A DNA stretch of 23,421 bases from JBBRSC01 sp038245795 (GCA_038245795.1 JBBRSC010000014.1:1-23421), one strand, 5' to 3'. Counted from the first letter of the stretch, positions 1-7,588 are shown. Notes: generated by a model not told the origin, from the sequence alone. Numbers and translations: made by a program.

Positions 1-126
1 ATCTCCGGCCGGACTGCCGACATCTGGGCGGGCGTCGGGGTGGTGGCCGACTCAGATCCGTTGAGCGAACTCGCCGAGACCCGGGCGAAGTTCGCCGCCA
101 CACTCGGAGCGTTTACGCGGCTCTGA
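1..126 (+). CDS. menF: Isochorismate synthase MenF, C-terminal fragment (5' end outside window)
   Basis: Only the last 41 codons and the TGA are present, read in frame from base 1. The tail contains GVGVVADSDPLSELAETRAKF, the closing signature of the chorismate-binding enzyme family (glycine-rich strand, then SDP-x-x-E-x-x-ET-x-x-K). In this family the conserved Glu and Lys near the C-terminus help bind magnesium and chorismate. Isochorismate synthase turns chorismate into isochorismate, the first committed step of menaquinone synthesis and the substrate of MenD. The gene converges on menD, with 19 bases between the stop codons, and menH, menA, menB and menE follow nearby. That context favours isochorismate synthase over the related anthranilate, aminodeoxychorismate or salicylate synthases, which the tail alone cannot exclude. 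Confidence 0.8.
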   Translation: MSGRTADIWAGVGVVADSDPLSELAETRAKFAATLGAFTRL

Positions 127-145
127 TTCGTGCCCGTGGTCCGAC

Positions 146-1849
146 TCATGTGTCGAGCGCCGAAGCGATCGCCTCGTTGAGCTGGCGATGGAATTCAAGG
201 TTGGTGTCCCGGTTCCCGTGGACCACTCGGATCTCGACGCCGTGCACCGCGGCAAGCGCCGCGAGATCAACGCCGTGTGGGGTGCCGTAGAGCTGCTCGA
301 ATCGGTCGGTCTCCAACACATCGTGCTGCGGCAGGAACGAGAAGATGCCGCCGCCGTCATTGTCGATCACGACGATGTCGAGTTGGCCCGGCCGATTCGT
401 CAGCCCGAGCAGACCATTGGTGTCGTGAAGGAAGGCCACGTCGCCGATGACCAGCGTGGTGGGAAGCCCGGTGAGCGACATCCCAACTGCAGTGGACGTC
501 ACCCCATCGATCCCATTCACTCCGCGATTTGAGCACACCCGCACTCCGGTTCGGGCCGGCGCGAACCATTCCAGATCGCGGATCGGCATCGACGAGGACA
601 CCATCATCGCAGCGCCCGTGGGGAGGTCAGCGAGCACCCGCGCCACTGCCGACGGTTCGCTGTCGGGCGACTCCGCCAAGGCCGTGTCGATCACGATGCG
701 CGCCGTCCGTTCAGCGCGCTGCCAGGCGGCCAACCAGGTGCCGTCGGGTTCGATCCGACTACCGGTTGACTGGCGGTGTCGAGTCGCTCGGATCAGGGCC
801 GTGGCGGACTCGGCGACATCGCCGTGGATCGCCTTCGCCAGGATCTGATACGGATCGGGCACCACGCCGTAGCGATCGAGGCCGATCTGAACAGCGTCAC
901 TCGACGCCAACCACTCATTGAGGACACGGGACGACAGCAGTCCGCCGATCCGCAGCACCATCTGCGGAATCAGACTCGTTGCTGACCGCGCGTGCCGAAG
1001 GATCGGATCGGCGGCGGTGACCAGCAGATCGTGAGGCACCCGAAGACCCGATATTGCATCCGCGATGATCGGCCAGCTGAGCAGTTCTGCCAACTCATGG
1101 ACAACACCCACATCGTGAGCGCTCATGGATGTCCGTGCGCCACAGACGATGAGGCCGCGCTGATCGAGGAACGGCGCCAGGCGAGCCACCTCTTCGTCGA
1201 GAAGCCCCCAGATCGCCGGTTCATTCGTGGGACCGAGATCGTGTCGAGGCGGGATCTCACCGAGTGATCCCACAAGCGGTTCCCGAAAAGCCAGATTCAG
1301 ATGGACCGGTCCGGGTCGACCGCCAATCGTCGCGGCCACGGCGTGGGCTGCCAACGGACGCCACGTCTCCCGGGCCTCAGTGGTTGGCGGCCCCGGTTCG
1401 CCGTACCATCGGACGCAGTCGCCGAAGAGCTCACGTTGATTGATGGTCTGCGGTGCTCCGACCCCCTGGAGCTCTGGCGGTCGATCCGCCGTGACCGCAA
1501 GCAGCGGCACACACTGATAGTGGGCTTCGACCACTGCGGGATGCAGCTCGACCGCAGCGGTCCCCGAGGTTGTCAGGACGACTGCGGGGCGACCCGATGC
1601 CACGCCGATGCCGAGCGCCATGAACGCTCCGGACCGTTCGTCGTGGTGCACGTGAACGCGGAGCCCCGGATGTTCGGCCACCGCAATGGCCAGGGGCGTC
1701 GACCGCGACCCCGGGCAGACAACCACATCGGTGATCCCGCAGGCCGCCCATTCGTCCGCCAGCGTCGCCGAGAACGACATGCCGAGGTTCTCAACCGTTT
1801 CGTCCCGCTCGGCGAGCTCGCTCGACGTGGAACGAGGCTGCCCGCTCAT
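146..1849 (-). CDS. menD: 2-succinyl-5-enolpyruvyl-6-hydroxy-3-cyclohexene-1-carboxylate synthase
   Basis: This is a thiamine-diphosphate enzyme that joins isochorismate and 2-oxoglutarate to give SEPHCHC. With the ATG at 1849 it has 567 residues, close to the usual 550-570. VCPGSRSTP lies near residue 44, and DERSGAFMALG near 70 carries the conserved Glu that activates the ThDP aminopyrimidine. GTAAVELHPAVVEAHY follows. The C-terminal ThDP/Mg site shows GDVAFLHDTNGL (about 469-480) and NDGGGIFSFLPQ (about 497-508). I chose 1849 because its ATG overlaps the stop of the upstream copper-protein gene (ATGA) and follows a GAAGG-type ribosome site. A later ATG at 1780 (MSFSATL) would still give a complete enzyme. 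It is the second gene of a two-gene unit and converges on menF. The frame stays open far upstream, but that part is antisense to other genes. Confidence 0.95.
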   Translation of the reverse strand: MSGQPRSTSSELAERDETVENLGMSFSATLADEWAACGITDVVVCPGSRSTPLAIAVAEHPGLRVHVHHDERSGAFMALGIGVASGRPAVVLTTSGTAAVELHPAVVEAHYQCVPLLAVTADRPPELQGVGAPQTINQRELFGDCVRWYGEPGPPTTEARETWRPLAAHAVAATIGGRPGPVHLNLAFREPLVGSLGEIPPRHDLGPTNEPAIWGLLDEEVARLAPFLDQRGLIVCGARTSMSAHDVGVVHELAELLSWPIIADAISGLRVPHDLLVTAADPILRHARSATSLIPQMVLRIGGLLSSRVLNEWLASSDAVQIGLDRYGVVPDPYQILAKAIHGDVAESATALIRATRHRQSTGSRIEPDGTWLAAWQRAERTARIVIDTALAESPDSEPSAVARVLADLPTGAAMMVSSSMPIRDLEWFAPARTGVRVCSNRGVNGIDGVTSTAVGMSLTGLPTTLVIGDVAFLHDTNGLLGLTNRPGQLDIVVIDNDGGGIFSFLPQHDVLETDRFEQLYGTPHGVDLAALAAVHGVEIRVVHGNRDTNLEFHRQLNEAIASALDT

Positions 1850-2292
1850 TGCACCTTCACCACGAAACGCATTCCGTCGGCGTAGTGCGCCGGCTGATGA
1901 CATCCCACGACCAGCGTCCCGACGGCGCCGAACCGATATGTCAACCTTCCGACGCTGCGTCGCTCCATTGTCACCTCGTTCTGGTCGGTGGGTCGGAGGG
2001 TGCCAGCGCTGTAAGCCTTCTGCTCGTCCTCGGTCCCGATGAAGGCGCGGTGCCCGACCGCACCGGTGTTGTCGAACTCGAAGGTGATGGTCGATCCCAC
2101 CGGGACCGTCAGTTCGTCGAGGGCGAAATGATTGTCGGTCATGACGACGCGAACGGTTTGGCCATCTGTTGCAGAGATCCGCGTCGGCGGAGCATCGTCT
2201 CCACATCCAACAACGAGGAATGCAAGGACGGCAAGGAGCGCTGCCACCACACGACGAAGGACGGCCAGCCAACGGTGGGTGCGAATGATCAC
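1846..2292 (-). CDS. Cupredoxin-domain lipoprotein (type-1 copper protein)
   Basis: This is a 148-residue protein starting with GTG. It has a short basic N-terminus, a hydrophobic stretch (about residues 9-29) and a lipobox V-V-G-C with Cys30 as the lipidation site, so it should be membrane-anchored outside the cytoplasm. The remainder is one plastocyanin/azurin-like domain of beta strands. A full set of type-1 copper ligands is visible: His81 (VGHRAF), Cys131, His136 and Met141 (GCHQPAHYADGM, spacing C-x4-H-x4-M). Such domains carry single electrons. It overlaps menD by four bases and so is almost certainly co-transcribed with it. A role in moving electrons from the menaquinol side of respiration to an oxidase or reductase is my inference. 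A structural or copper-handling role is also possible. A TAGGCT hexamer six bases upstream suggests a leaderless mRNA. Confidence 0.85.
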   Translation of the reverse strand: MIIRTHRWLAVLRRVVAALLAVLAFLVVGCGDDAPPTRISATDGQTVRVVMTDNHFALDELTVPVGSTITFEFDNTGAVGHRAFIGTEDEQKAYSAGTLRPTDQNEVTMERRSVGRLTYRFGAVGTLVVGCHQPAHYADGMRFVVKVQ

Positions 2293-2298
2293 GGAGAG

Positions 2299-2304
2299 AG
2301 CCTA
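2299..2304 (-). promoter_or_regulatory. -10 element TAGGCT of the cupredoxin-menD unit (leaderless type)
   Basis: TAGGCT fits the actinobacterial -10 pattern TANNNT. Six bases (CTCTCC) separate it from the GTG at 2292, so transcription should begin at or beside the start codon. I see no convincing -35. It shares two bases with the -10 element on the other strand. Confidence 0.5.
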
Positions 2305-2308
2305 CGGT
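2303..2308 (+). promoter_or_regulatory. -10 element TACGGT of menH (leaderless type)
   Basis: TACGGT (TANNNT) lies eight bases before the menH ATG at 2317. There is no well-placed ribosome-binding site; the GGAGAGAG at 2293-2300 is 16 bases away. A leaderless or nearly leaderless transcript is the simplest reading. Confidence 0.45.
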
Positions 2309-2316
2309 TCGACCTG

Positions 2317-3129
2317 ATGACCGCCGAATCACTCCATGTCGACTGGTCGACAGCGAGACGCCCGCCGCCAGTTTTGGCGACGCGGCACTCGGTGACGATG
2401 CTGCACGGGTTCGCGCAAACGAACCGGTGTTGGGGTCCGCTGCTCCACGCCCTCGGGAGCGACCATGAGATCGGCGCGATTGACCTCCCAGGTCACGGCG
2501 GATCAGGCTCGATCGTCGCAGATCTGGCAACCACGGCGTCCCTCGTCTCAGAAGTGAGGGCGACCGAGGCGATCACCACAGCGACAGTCACGACCAACGT
2601 GTTGCTCGGATACTCACTCGGCGCCCGGGTGGCACTCATTGCGGGAGCGCAGCGACAGCACTTCGACGCGCTCGTGTTGATCAGTGGTTCGCCAGGTCTG
2701 CGAAGCCCCGAGGAGCGCGCCGTCCGCCGGCGATCAGACGAGGCGCTCGCCGAGCGGATCGAATCGATTGGAACCGAGGCCTTCATCGACGAGTGGTTGG
2801 CCGGACCCCTCTTTGAACATCTCGATGCCGACGCTCAACATCGATCCGAGCGACTTCGAAATCAGCCGGCGGGGCTCGCAAGCAGTCTGCGGTTGGCCGG
2901 AACTGGCACGATGGACCCGCTCTGGGATCAGCTGGGCGCCGTCGATGTCCCGGTGCTCGTGATCGCAGGCGCCGACGATGCCAAATTCGCATCGATTGCC
3001 AGCGAGATGGATGCACTCCTGCCACACGCGACCCTGGCCGTGATCGGCGGCGCCGGTCATACGGTGCACCTCGAACAACCATCAGCCACCATTGCGTGCA
3101 TCCGCGGCTTCCTCGCCACGATCCCCTGA
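2317..3129 (+). CDS. menH: 2-succinyl-6-hydroxy-2,4-cyclohexadiene-1-carboxylate synthase (MenH-type alpha/beta hydrolase)
   Basis: This is a 270-residue alpha/beta-hydrolase. MenH eliminates pyruvate from the MenD product SEPHCHC to give SHCHC. Visible landmarks are LHGF (residues 29-32), IDLPGHG (55-61), the nucleophile elbow GYSLGAR with Ser100, the acid in GADD (Asp220/221), and GAGHTVHLEQP with His248. GYSLGxR and GAGHxxHLEQP are typical of MenH, and the neighbours menD, menA, menB and menE support the call. A generic hydrolase of the same fold is the alternative. The ATG at 2317 is preferred because the frame upstream runs antisense into the cupredoxin gene. Only 24 bases separate the two divergent start codons. 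The gene converges on the lipase gene with a 59-base gap that holds no clear terminator. Confidence 0.85.
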   Translation: MTAESLHVDWSTARRPPPVLATRHSVTMLHGFAQTNRCWGPLLHALGSDHEIGAIDLPGHGGSGSIVADLATTASLVSEVRATEAITTATVTTNVLLGYSLGARVALIAGAQRQHFDALVLISGSPGLRSPEERAVRRRSDEALAERIESIGTEAFIDEWLAGPLFEHLDADAQHRSERLRNQPAGLASSLRLAGTGTMDPLWDQLGAVDVPVLVIAGADDAKFASIASEMDALLPHATLAVIGGAGHTVHLEQPSATIACIRGFLATIP

Positions 3130-3188
3130 ACCGTGCGCGCCGGTCCCGACGCAACAACGAGGCCCGTCGTCGCAGACGCCGTCGTCGT

Positions 3189-4424
3189 CTACTTCGGCGG
3201 GCAGGTGGTTGGCGCTGACTCACCGGCGAATCGCGCCGCCAGCCAGTCGAGCCCCAGACCCGGCAGCGCTGCCAGCCCGTGGGTGCCCTTCTCCAAGGCC
3301 TTCAGCTGCACCACCGTGCCCGCCGCACACAGAATCGTCGCCGCGGCCAAGCTCTGCGCGAACGGTACGACCTCATCGGCGGTGCCGTGTTGGATGAAGA
3401 CCGGGGCCGCCGACCCAGTTGTCGGCATGTCCATCGCCGCAAGTGCTGCGTTCCACGCGGGAACCGATGCCATCGTTGCCCGCTGACGTTGTTTCGCGGG
3501 CACCGGCTGAACCAGCGAATTGGTGTCCGGACATCGTGGGTTCGCATCGTCGATGAGTTGTGGCGTCAGGCCGACGATTTTCGGCCCGGCGACCTGCGAC
3601 ATGTCGAGGCCCAACGTTGCGGACCACGACGTCTGCAGCATCACTGCGAACGGATACATGGGGCTGGCTGGGGGCTCTGCGCCGATCACCCACGAACGCG
3701 AGGACGGACCGGCGGCATCAATGACTCCGACCACCCCGAGCGACCGCGCCAGCGGATCCTGGCTCGCGAACAACACCGCGTGGCCTCCCTGGGAGTAGCC
3801 CCAGAGTGCGACCCGATCGGGGCTGGCGTCGAGCGAGCTCAAGGATCGGGCCGCAAGAATCGAATCGAGGACTGCCGCCGCCTCAGACGGACCATCCATG
3901 TAGGGATGCACTCCGGGCGTACCCAGCCCGACGTAGTCGGTCTGAACCACGGCGTATCCGGCCTTGACCATCTCGCTGGTGATCGACACCGCGTCGGACG
4001 CCCTCGAGGGGGCGCAGGAATCGGCGAGTCCAGTCGTCGGGTGCGCGAAGGCGATCAGCGGGAACCCTCCCCGTGAAGGGGTCGAGGTCGGCCGGAAGGC
4101 AACACCAGAGACGACGGTCGGCGCGCCCGTGGCGTCAATCGATCGATACAGAAACCGAATGGCGGTCGACCCAACGGGTGCAACGGCGAGCTGCTGATCC
4201 AGCAGATCGCCCCGTTCGGCCTTGGCCAGATCGAAACGGCCAGCATCGTTGTAGAAGCCGACATCGAGCTTGATCGGCGTGGCGGGCTTCTCATCGGTAC
4301 AGGCAGTCAGCGGTATCGCCAGCGCCAAACTCATGGTCATCGCCATCAGGCGGAGCGGTACGAATCCTGTGATGACGCGACCCTGAACCCGGCGTTGGAT
4401 CTTCGTTCGAGCTCGGCTCGTCAC
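3189..4424 (-). CDS. Secreted lipase-like alpha/beta-hydrolase lipoprotein
   Basis: With the GTG at 4424 the protein has 411 residues. The N-terminus is basic (four Arg and a Lys in the first 12 residues). A hydrophobic segment then ends in a lipobox L-T-A-C with Cys42, so export and lipid anchoring are likely. The mature part has the order of the secretory-lipase/hydrolase family: FAHPTTG (126-132, oxyanion region), TDYVGLGTPG (162-171), nucleophile elbow WGYSQGG with Ser211, acid in HGTADEVVP (Asp350), and GTHG with His382. The substrate is unknown; esters or lipids are most likely. The start was chosen because GTGA overlaps the menA stop by four bases, making it the last gene of menB-menA-lipase. 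It has no obvious enzymatic place in menaquinone synthesis. A start further inside the signal peptide is possible. Confidence 0.85.
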   Translation of the reverse strand: MTSRARTKIQRRVQGRVITGFVPLRLMAMTMSLALAIPLTACTDEKPATPIKLDVGFYNDAGRFDLAKAERGDLLDQQLAVAPVGSTAIRFLYRSIDATGAPTVVSGVAFRPTSTPSRGGFPLIAFAHPTTGLADSCAPSRASDAVSITSEMVKAGYAVVQTDYVGLGTPGVHPYMDGPSEAAAVLDSILAARSLSSLDASPDRVALWGYSQGGHAVLFASQDPLARSLGVVGVIDAAGPSSRSWVIGAEPPASPMYPFAVMLQTSWSATLGLDMSQVAGPKIVGLTPQLIDDANPRCPDTNSLVQPVPAKQRQRATMASVPAWNAALAAMDMPTTGSAAPVFIQHGTADEVVPFAQSLAAATILCAAGTVVQLKALEKGTHGLAALPGLGLDWLAARFAGESAPTTCPPK

Positions 4425-5419
4425 ACGATCACCGCGAACCCGCCGGCCACGAGTAACCCGTAAGCCAGTTGTGTTCGACCCGTCGCCCCGAGGACCGGAA
4501 TGAGATCCCGACCGGTCGCGCCGCCGAGCACGGCGACCAAGGGTTTCGTGGACAAGATGATCGCCGCGAACCCCACTGCTGCCAACGGTCGTCCGCCGAG
4601 CCCGGCCAGAAATGGCAGCAACAAGAACGGCACGATCATCAACGCACCGTAGAGCCGGCGAGTGTTCATGTCGCCGAGTCGGACCGCCAGCGTGCGCTTC
4701 CCCACGAGCGTGTCGCCCGGAATGTCGCGCAGATTGTTGACCACCAGGAGCGCGGTGGCGAGGGAGCCGACAGCGATCGATGAGCCCACGGACACCCACG
4801 TGATCCGTTCGATCTGGACGTAGGTTGCGCCGACGGTGGCGACGATCCCGAAGAAGACGAACACGAAGACCTCGCCAAATCCGGCGTAGCCATAGGGCTT
4901 GGATCCGCCGGTATAGAACCAGCCGGCAGCCACCGAAGCAACACCAACGGGGATGAGCTCCCAACCGATCATGAGCACCAGGACCGACCCGGCGGCCAGC
5001 GCTACGGCGAAGGAGATGAGCATGGCCCGCTTCACCGCTCCGGGCGAGGCGAGCCCGTGGCCAACGAGTCGCACAGGTCCGACGCGTTTCGAGGGATCAT
5101 CGGTGCCGCGTTTTCCATCGCTGTAGTCGTTGGCATAGTTCGTGGCGATCTGCAGGGCCAGCGCCACGATCATCGCGAGAACGAACGTTGCGACCCGCTG
5201 GGGCTTCGTCAATGCCTCGTACAGAACGGCGCTCCCCGAGGCGCCGGCCGTACTCCAGGGCCACACCCCGTCGGTCGGACCCACCCCAACAGCGGCCGCA
5301 GTCCCCACGAGCACTGGCACGATGGCGGCTGGAAGGGTCCGGGGGCGCGCACCCGCCAGCCACAACTTCAGGCCCATCGGTCGAGCTGGCGGAACCGGAG
5401 GCGAAGCGGGAACGGTCAT
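4421..5419 (-). CDS. menA: 1,4-dihydroxy-2-naphthoate polyprenyltransferase
   Basis: This is a 332-residue integral membrane prenyltransferase of the UbiA superfamily. MenA attaches a polyprenyl diphosphate to DHNA and releases CO2, giving demethylmenaquinone. The first Asp-rich motif reads ATNYANDYSDGKRGTDD (about 92-108) and the second NNLRDIPGDTLVGKRTLAVRLG (about 228-249). Both bind the magnesium-diphosphate, and the second in this form is typical of MenA rather than UbiA or chlorophyll synthases. Many hydrophobic segments lie between and after them. The N-terminal MGLKLWLAGARPRTLPAAIVPVLVG is also typical of MenA. The ATG at 5419 overlaps the menB stop (ATGA) and the TGA overlaps the lipase start (GTGA), so the three genes should be translated as one coupled unit. 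Confidence 0.95.
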   Translation of the reverse strand: MTVPASPPVPPARPMGLKLWLAGARPRTLPAAIVPVLVGTAAAVGVGPTDGVWPWSTAGASGSAVLYEALTKPQRVATFVLAMIVALALQIATNYANDYSDGKRGTDDPSKRVGPVRLVGHGLASPGAVKRAMLISFAVALAAGSVLVLMIGWELIPVGVASVAAGWFYTGGSKPYGYAGFGEVFVFVFFGIVATVGATYVQIERITWVSVGSSIAVGSLATALLVVNNLRDIPGDTLVGKRTLAVRLGDMNTRRLYGALMIVPFLLLPFLAGLGGRPLAAVGFAAIILSTKPLVAVLGGATGRDLIPVLGATGRTQLAYGLLVAGGFAVIV

Positions 5420-6348
5420 GGACGACGAGGGAACTGCCCGAAGTCGGGTCGCTCCTTGTTCTTGAATGCATCGCGCCCATGTTGCGCTTCCTCGGTTTGG
5501 TAGAAGAGCAGCGTGGCATCGCCAGCCAGTTGCTGAATGCCCGCCAGCCCATCGTCGGCGGCATTCATCGAAGCTTTGACCATGCGCAACGCCATCGGGG
5601 ACATCTGCAACATTTCGGTGCACCACTGCACCGTCTCCTCCTCGAGCGCTTCGAGCTCGACCACCTGGTTCACAAGTCCCATCTCATAGGCGCGGACCGA
5701 GTCGTACTGGCGGCACAAGAACCAGATCTCTCGGGCCCGTTTCTGGCCGATGTTGGCCGCCAACAGACCCGATCCGTATCCTCCGTCGAAGCTGCCGACC
5801 TTCGGGCCGGTCTGTCCGAAAATGGCATTGTCGGCCGCGATCGTCAGATCGCAGACCACCTGCAGGACGTGGCCACCGCCGATCGAGTAGCCGGCCACCA
5901 TGGCCACGACCGGTTTGGGGGTCCGACGGATCTGGATCTGGAGGTCCAGCACATTGAGGCGTCCCACGCCTTGCTGCGCGACCTCGTCATCACCGATGTA
6001 GCCATCGTTGCCACGAATCCGTTGATCGCCACCCGAGCAGAACGCGTAGTCCCCCTGACCGCAGAGCACGATCACACCGACCTCGATGTCATCGCGGGCC
6101 ACGTTGAAGGCATCCTGCAACTCGAACAAGGTCTGGGGTCGAAACGCGTTACGCACCTCCGGGCGACAGATGGTGATCTTCGCGATCGCCCCGGGAGCGT
6201 CGGCCGGTCGGCCGATGTCGTAGGTGATGTCGCGGTACTCGCGTCCCGCCGGTGCCGGATCCCGAATCCACTCAAGGGCTGGCCGGATGCTGTTGGTGTG
6301 CGGATCGGTGATGGTGCCGATGGGTCGGGCGGGAGGAATCGTGCTCAC
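5416..6348 (-). CDS. menB: 1,4-dihydroxy-2-naphthoyl-CoA synthase
   Basis: This is a 310-residue crotonase-fold enzyme that cyclises o-succinylbenzoyl-CoA to DHNA-CoA. CSGGDQRIRG (104-113) and GYSIGGGH (153-160) supply the oxyanion-hole regions. FGQTGPKVGSFDGGYGS (177-193) holds the catalytic Asp188, and the tail has the MenB-type DAFKNKERPDF. The residue seven before Asp188 is Gly181. From what I recall of the family, Gly here marks the bicarbonate-dependent (E. coli-like, type I) form, whereas mycobacterial MenB has an Asp. The stretch AREIWFLCRQYD also resembles the E. coli enzyme. The start is a GTG at 6348, six bases after a TAGATT hexamer and with no Shine-Dalgarno sequence, so the mRNA is probably leaderless. 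It heads the menB-menA-lipase unit and diverges from menE across 50 bases. Confidence 0.95.
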   Translation of the reverse strand: MSTIPPARPIGTITDPHTNSIRPALEWIRDPAPAGREYRDITYDIGRPADAPGAIAKITICRPEVRNAFRPQTLFELQDAFNVARDDIEVGVIVLCGQGDYAFCSGGDQRIRGNDGYIGDDEVAQQGVGRLNVLDLQIQIRRTPKPVVAMVAGYSIGGGHVLQVVCDLTIAADNAIFGQTGPKVGSFDGGYGSGLLAANIGQKRAREIWFLCRQYDSVRAYEMGLVNQVVELEALEEETVQWCTEMLQMSPMALRMVKASMNAADDGLAGIQQLAGDATLLFYQTEEAQHGRDAFKNKERPDFGQFPRRP

Positions 6349-6354
6349 CGCAGG

Positions 6355-6384
6355 AATCTACTGGTGCCGATCCACGAGGGTCGA
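6355..6384 (-). promoter_or_regulatory. Promoter of menB-menA-lipase (leaderless type)
   Basis: The -10 is TAGATT (6360-6355), exactly six bases before the GTG start. A -35-like TCGACC (6384-6379) lies 18 bases further upstream and matches TTGACA at four of six positions. The spacing argues for a transcript that begins at the start codon. Confidence 0.55.
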
Positions 6385-6386
6385 TC

Positions 6387-6392
6387 TACCGT
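6387..6392 (+). promoter_or_regulatory. -10 element TACCGT of menE (leaderless type)
   Basis: TACCGT fits TANNNT and is followed by exactly six bases (GATGCG) and the GTG start at 6399. I could not find a good -35. No Shine-Dalgarno sequence precedes the start. The element is only three bases from the -35-like sequence of the opposing menB promoter. Confidence 0.5.
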
Positions 6393-6398
6393 GATGCG

Positions 6399-7568
6399 GT
6401 GAGCGGTGGTTCGATCGACGTCGTTGGGTTGTCCATGACAGCTGGACCGCTGTGGGTCGACGCGCTCCGTCGCATCTGGGACGCTGGCGACGCGGTGTGT
6501 CCGCTGGACCCGTCAGCTCCGTCGGCGCATCGTCGACAGCTTCTCGATGTGTTGCGACCGACCGCCATCATCGAGTCTGACGGCGAGCGTCGGAGCCTCG
6601 CGGACGGGATGCCTGCCGAGTCGGGCGATGGGTTGGTGATGGCAACGAGCGGCACGAGCGGTGCACCCAAAGGCGTGGTCCTCACCCGTGTCGCGCTCGA
6701 CGCCTCGGCTCGACTCACCTCTGAGGCGGTCGGCGTATCGGCCGAGTCGCGCTGGGTGGCGTGTCTGCCATTGCATCACATCGGTGGCTTCGGGGTCGTA
6801 GCTCGAGCGGTGCTGACCGATGTCGCACTGGACTGTCATCGGGGCTTCGATGCCGAGGTGGTGGTGACTTCGGTCGATCACGGAGCCACCCATGTGTCCC
6901 TGGTCCCGGCGATGTGTTCGTTCGGTGAACCGATCAGAGGCCGCCTGTCACGCCGAGACATTGAACGATTCGAGCGCGTCCTCCTCGGTGGTTCGGTCAT
7001 ACCGACGGAGCGACCCACGAACTGCACAGCGACCTACGGCATGACCGAGACGGCGGGGGGCATCGTCTACGACGGACTCCCGCTCGACGAGGTAGCGATC
7101 CGGGTAGCGACCTCGGGCGAACTCGAGGTGAGTTCGCCGACCCTGTTCCGCGGGTTTCGTACCGGCGCTACTGCACCTATTGCCGACGGCTGGTGGCGCA
7201 CCGGGGACCTGGGCTCGATGTCATCCGATGGCATCGTCATCGTCGATGGTCGCGCCGATGACGTCATCATCTCGGGTGGCGAAAAGGTGTGGCCGGCGCC
7301 CGTTGAGGCGATATTGATGGGCCTTGACGGAGTGGCTGACGTTGCCGTGGTCGGACGACCTGACGAACGCTGGGGCCAGCGAGTGGTCGCGCTGATCGTG
7401 ACGGCGTCCGGCGCCGAACTCGAACGGGACGCCGGACCGACGCTGACAACCGTTCGTGCGGCGGTGAAGGCAGTCCTGCCTGCGGCGTGCGCACCCCATT
7501 CCATTGAGTTCGTCGAGATACTTCCTCGCACGTCCATCGGCAAGATCCGACGCGGCGAACTTCGCTGA
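6399..7568 (+). CDS. menE: o-Succinylbenzoate-CoA ligase (MenE-type ANL enzyme)
   Basis: This is a 389-residue acyl-CoA synthetase, short for the ANL superfamily but normal for actinobacterial MenE. The enzyme adenylates o-succinylbenzoate and transfers it to CoA, producing the substrate of MenB. The phosphate-binding loop TSGTSGAPKG is at 83-92, ATYGMTET at 211-218 and WWRTGDLG at about 265-272. The hinge and C-terminal domain begin at VDGRADDVIISGGEKV, and the catalytic lysine of the adenylation step is in TSIGKIRRGELR (Lys382). The N-terminal region before the P-loop is much reduced. The GTG start fits a TANNNT-N6 leaderless promoter. It diverges from menB and converges on a dehydrogenase gene with a 20-base gap. 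Another short acyl-CoA ligase is possible from sequence alone, but the context makes MenE most likely. Confidence 0.88.
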   Translation: MSGGSIDVVGLSMTAGPLWVDALRRIWDAGDAVCPLDPSAPSAHRRQLLDVLRPTAIIESDGERRSLADGMPAESGDGLVMATSGTSGAPKGVVLTRVALDASARLTSEAVGVSAESRWVACLPLHHIGGFGVVARAVLTDVALDCHRGFDAEVVVTSVDHGATHVSLVPAMCSFGEPIRGRLSRRDIERFERVLLGGSVIPTERPTNCTATYGMTETAGGIVYDGLPLDEVAIRVATSGELEVSSPTLFRGFRTGATAPIADGWWRTGDLGSMSSDGIVIVDGRADDVIISGGEKVWPAPVEAILMGLDGVADVAVVGRPDERWGQRVVALIVTASGAELERDAGPTLTTVRAAVKAVLPAACAPHSIEFVEILPRTSIGKIRRGELR

Positions 7569-7588
7569 CCCGCGCAGCCCCGCACACC

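Noticed and set aside
1849..2316. In-frame extension of menH far upstream on the plus strand
   Set aside because: It is antisense to the cupredoxin gene, which has a signal peptide and full copper ligands, and the extension has no homologous character. menH homology begins just after 2317.
1850..2530. Upstream continuation of the menD frame
   Set aside because: It crosses the cupredoxin gene and menH. The ATG with ATGA overlap at 1849 explains the start.
3130..3188. Terminator between convergent menH and lipase genes
   Set aside because: Only short repeats such as CGTC/GACG were found, without a stable stem or T-run.
5188..6402. Long plus-strand open frame opposite menA/menB
   Set aside because: It is a codon-bias shadow in GC-rich DNA, Arg/Asp/His-rich with no recognisable domain, while the minus strand encodes clear MenA and MenB.
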